64,000 nucleotides of DNA from Hirsutella rhossiliensis (taxonomy: Eukaryota; Ascomycota; Sordariomycetes; Hypocreales; Ophiocordycipitaceae). Of the stretch, positions 61,760 to 64,000 are shown in pieces. The notes beneath the pieces are model-generated. The model saw nothing but the letters and a program-made list of their open reading frames with translations, made no database searches and was not told the DNA's origin. The stretch is taken from contig NW_025408676.1 in NCBI RefSeq assembly GCF_020360975.1, positions 2,046,001 through 2,110,000 on the forward strand, given 5' to 3'. A program made the position numbers and the translations under genes. Positions within the stretch are counted from its first letter, which is position 1. Every line of letters starts with the position of its first letter.

Positions 61760-62300
61760 CGTCGCCGCCACGGGTCTACGTAATTCCACTTGATGCTACC
61801 CGCGACAAGAACGACACTTTCCAAGGCACAGATGAACGTATGATTGTAGATACTGTACTGATTGTTCGGTGACTGCTTGACTGTTGGCCAGACTCGCAGC
61901 CTTCGGCTGATTGTACGCCTTGCACCTAGAGCTGTGGTGCAATGTCTGTAGAAATGCGTTTTGCTGGTCCTCTGCGGCCCCGCTGCTTGAATTGTACTTC
62001 GTTTTGCGGCAAAAATTCAAGAAACATACTGAGGAACATGGAGCAATGTACTGAGGGGTAATCTGCATATCACACTAACCTGTTTTGTCTAGTCGGAGGC
62101 GGTTTTGGGGGTTTTGCAACAGTGACCCCTATAGGCTGCCGTACCCTACCCCTAAGTTGGCGCCAAAACCTCTGGACAGGGCATCCTTCCTTGTATTTTT
62201 ACTTTCTTGGCACGCAAGTGTTAAGAAAGTAGCCTATTCTCACATACTTTCGCTTAACAAGTGCTCTTGACAAAACTCCAATTGAGCCGCGCGCAAGCGC
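61760..62300. other. Interval leading to the LINE
   Basis: No coding signal; the last 150 or so bases may be the LINE 5' untranslated region. Confidence 0.4.
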
Positions 62301-62311
62301 CGGCAGCGACC

Positions 62312-63925
62312 ATGGCACCAGCCTCAGGTTCGCATGTCGACTCCAATGCCTCGAGACAGGCATACGATCGCCGCCAAATCCGGCGGCTCACATATCGCAT
62401 CTCCGACCTCGCTACCCGACGGAAGCTCGCCGAAACGACTCGTTTCCCGCGGCCCAGCAGCTGGCCCAGTCAATCTCGTCCACCGAAACGCCTGAAGCTG
62501 CCGTCACGGAAGGAGCGCAGCTGGAAGAAGCCCCGAATCTCTTCGACTCGGCCCAGCCCACTGAGCACGCGCCAGTCTCAATCCTCGAAGCGGCCACGAA
62601 AATTGCTCGCGACAAAACGGCAGCCCATAACGCCAAGCTGGCAGTCTTACGGGTCTTTAGCGAATCATTCGAACAAGCAGCAAAGCAGTTCACGTCTGGC
62701 ACCGAAAACAGCATCGCCAAGCAAGTCGCCACCAAATTTCTCAAATTCTGACTCAATCGCTTGCCGAACTCGAAGAACCACCGAAGCCCACGTACAGCAG
62801 CGTTCTTGCATCCGGCAAGCCGAAGCAAGGACAGCTGGCCTTTACAGCCTCCGCCCCACCACAGCGAAAACCACAGACCACCACTCGTCTGCCAGGACGA
62901 CCGCCCGTAGCCCCACCGAAGGAAGACCTCCGTGTCTTCGTCCGACTTGACGCTGACGCTCCGGCCCGAAACCACGAAAGATACGCAATCCGGACCCACA
63001 TCGCCGCTAGAGTCGGTATTGACCTGCGCCGCATTCCGGCAGCCTTCCCGGTAAGCACGGGCTGGGCCATCCAGGCATCGGATGTGGCCACGCGTGACTT
63101 ACTTGTGCAACGGCAGGCGGAGTGGGCTGCAGACCTGGAAGCCGCGGCCGTAGAGATAAGCCAGAAATGGCATTCGTACGTGGTAGCCGATTGTCCTCGT
63201 AGGCTCACAGACCTACGAGGTGTCGTGATCAACTACGAGGAGGCGGTCAAAGAAGAGATTGCCTGCCAAACCGGACTGAAGCCCATCAGCATACGTCTAT
63301 CGCGACACGACTCGGGTGATATGCCCACCCAGACCCTGATTGTGTCCTTCCTGGAACCCACACGAAGACCCTGGAGACTTTTCGGCGCCAGCCGTCTCGC
63401 CCGTTACATTGACAAACCCAGCATCCCTAGCCAATGCGATAAATGCTGGGATTTCCTCGCCACAGCTGCGACCGGACGGCGCGCTGCAGACGTTGCGGCA
63501 AGACCAACCATCGTAGCCAAGAGTGCGCAGCCCTCGAGCAGTGCGCAAACTGCCTCGGGCCACATTGCGCTGATGACCCTAAATGCCCTGCCCGCCCCAT
63601 GCGCGTTCATGGCATTGTACGGCGCCTGACGAAAGAGGAGAAGGGTCTGGTGAGGCAGGCGGGAGCTCAGCTCTTCGCGCAGCAGAAAAGACAGACACCA
63701 AACCACAACGTGCCCGAGCAGTCTTGTCAGAGCCCTGATTCGAGTCAGTTACGTTCTTCGGAGTCGCACGCAGGTGGAGGATGGAAGCTCCGGCAGAAGC
63801 GCCACTCCAGAGCGAGCCGCTTCCTCACCCCTTGCATTGTCGTGGCCACGACGCCGCCGCACGCTAGCGATGACAACCAGTTCACCCTGTCGTCCCGTCG
63901 AAGAAACGACGCACTAGCCCTGTGA
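62312..63925 (+). pseudogene. Tad-like LINE ORF1 (gag-like), frameshifted
   Basis: The start MAPASGSHVDSNASRQAYDR leads into a basic region. A shift near 62440 leads to SFPAAQQLAQSISSTETPEA and ILEAATKIARDKTAAHNAKL, a helical stretch that stops at 62750. A third frame then covers DLRVFVRLDADAPARNHERY through TGLKPISIRLSRHD and RRPWRLFGASRLARYI. A last shift at about 63450 leads to the zinc knuckles CRRCGKTNHRSQEC and CANCLGPHCADDPKC, then a Gln/Ser-rich tail to 63925. The knuckle layout is typical of fungal Tad1-type LINE ORF1. At least three indels show decay. Confidence 0.8.
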
Positions 63926-63935
63926 CGCTGCCCTA

Positions 63936-64000
63936 ATGCATCACCGTCATCCCAACAATCGAAGCAACAGGAGGGCCTTGCGAGTCTTCCAAGCCAACGT
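63936..64000 (+). pseudogene. LINE ORF2 start (endonuclease-RT), cut by window end
   Basis: ATG 10 bases after the ORF1 stop: MHHRHPNNRSNRRALRVFQA, and the next codons NV end the window. LRVFQANV is the usual opening of the APE-type endonuclease of Tad-like LINEs. Condition of the rest unknown. Confidence 0.6.

Overview
The window is a transposon-packed, gene-poor stretch of a filamentous ascomycete (Pezizomycotina; probably Sordariomycetes, but the order cannot be fixed from sequence alone). The evidence is 49-74 nt GT-AG introns with CTAAC or TACTAAC branch sites, a FunK1-type protein kinase, a GLEYA-domain surface protein, CYP68-like P450s, and fungal transposon families (Fot/pogo, hAT, Mutator-like, Helitron, Tad-like LINE, copia, chromovirus). 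It looks like an accessory or subtelomere-like compartment in which nearly every segment is a mobile element nested in another.

Layout. 1-7.2 kb: a decayed unrecognised gene, hAT relics, a small cysteine-rich secreted protein gene, an intact GLEYA adhesin-like gene (4695-5747) and a self-nested MITE. 7-14 kb: two decayed Ty3/gypsy chromoviruses on the minus strand. 14.5-18.2 kb: an intact hypothetical ORF (429 aa) abutting a hAT-like terminus, then a FunK1 kinase pseudogene split by a solo LTR. 18.4-22.7 kb: a copia LTR and gag interrupted by an almost complete hAT element (18922-21885, 8-bp target duplication). 23-25.3 kb: a JmjC-like pseudogene, a hAT tail and a degenerate repeat field. 25.3-36.6 kb: two near-identical Mutator-like (MULE) copies, a chromovirus 3' end with LTR, and a GC-rich Helitron RepHel gene into which the second MULE has jumped (9-bp target duplication). 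36.7-43.7 kb: a truncated MULE, a full-length MULE with TIRs, and a full-length Fot/pogo element with two introns.

44-53.3 kb is the most gene-like part: three CYP68-like cytochrome P450s. One is intact in structure (44207-46101, minus), one is a truncated plus-strand copy (49093-49735), and one is intact in structure (50520-52228, minus). The last two, with matching flanks at 46.74-46.93 and 52.98-53.25 kb, form an inverted duplication cut up by MITEs. 53.6-59.2 kb: a solo LTR and a frameshifted second Helitron (minus). 60-64 kb: a MITE, a Helitron helicase fragment and the start of a Tad-like LINE that runs off the window.

Genes likely still to encode host proteins are few: the cysteine-rich secreted protein, the GLEYA protein, the 429-aa hypothetical and P450s A and C. 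No tRNA, rRNA or CRISPR array was seen. The most informative signals are the nested insertions with exact target duplications, a Helitron whose helicase lacks its ATP-binding motifs in an open frame, a pair of MULE derivatives with reverse-complement rather than direct flanking octamers, and the P450 inverted duplication.
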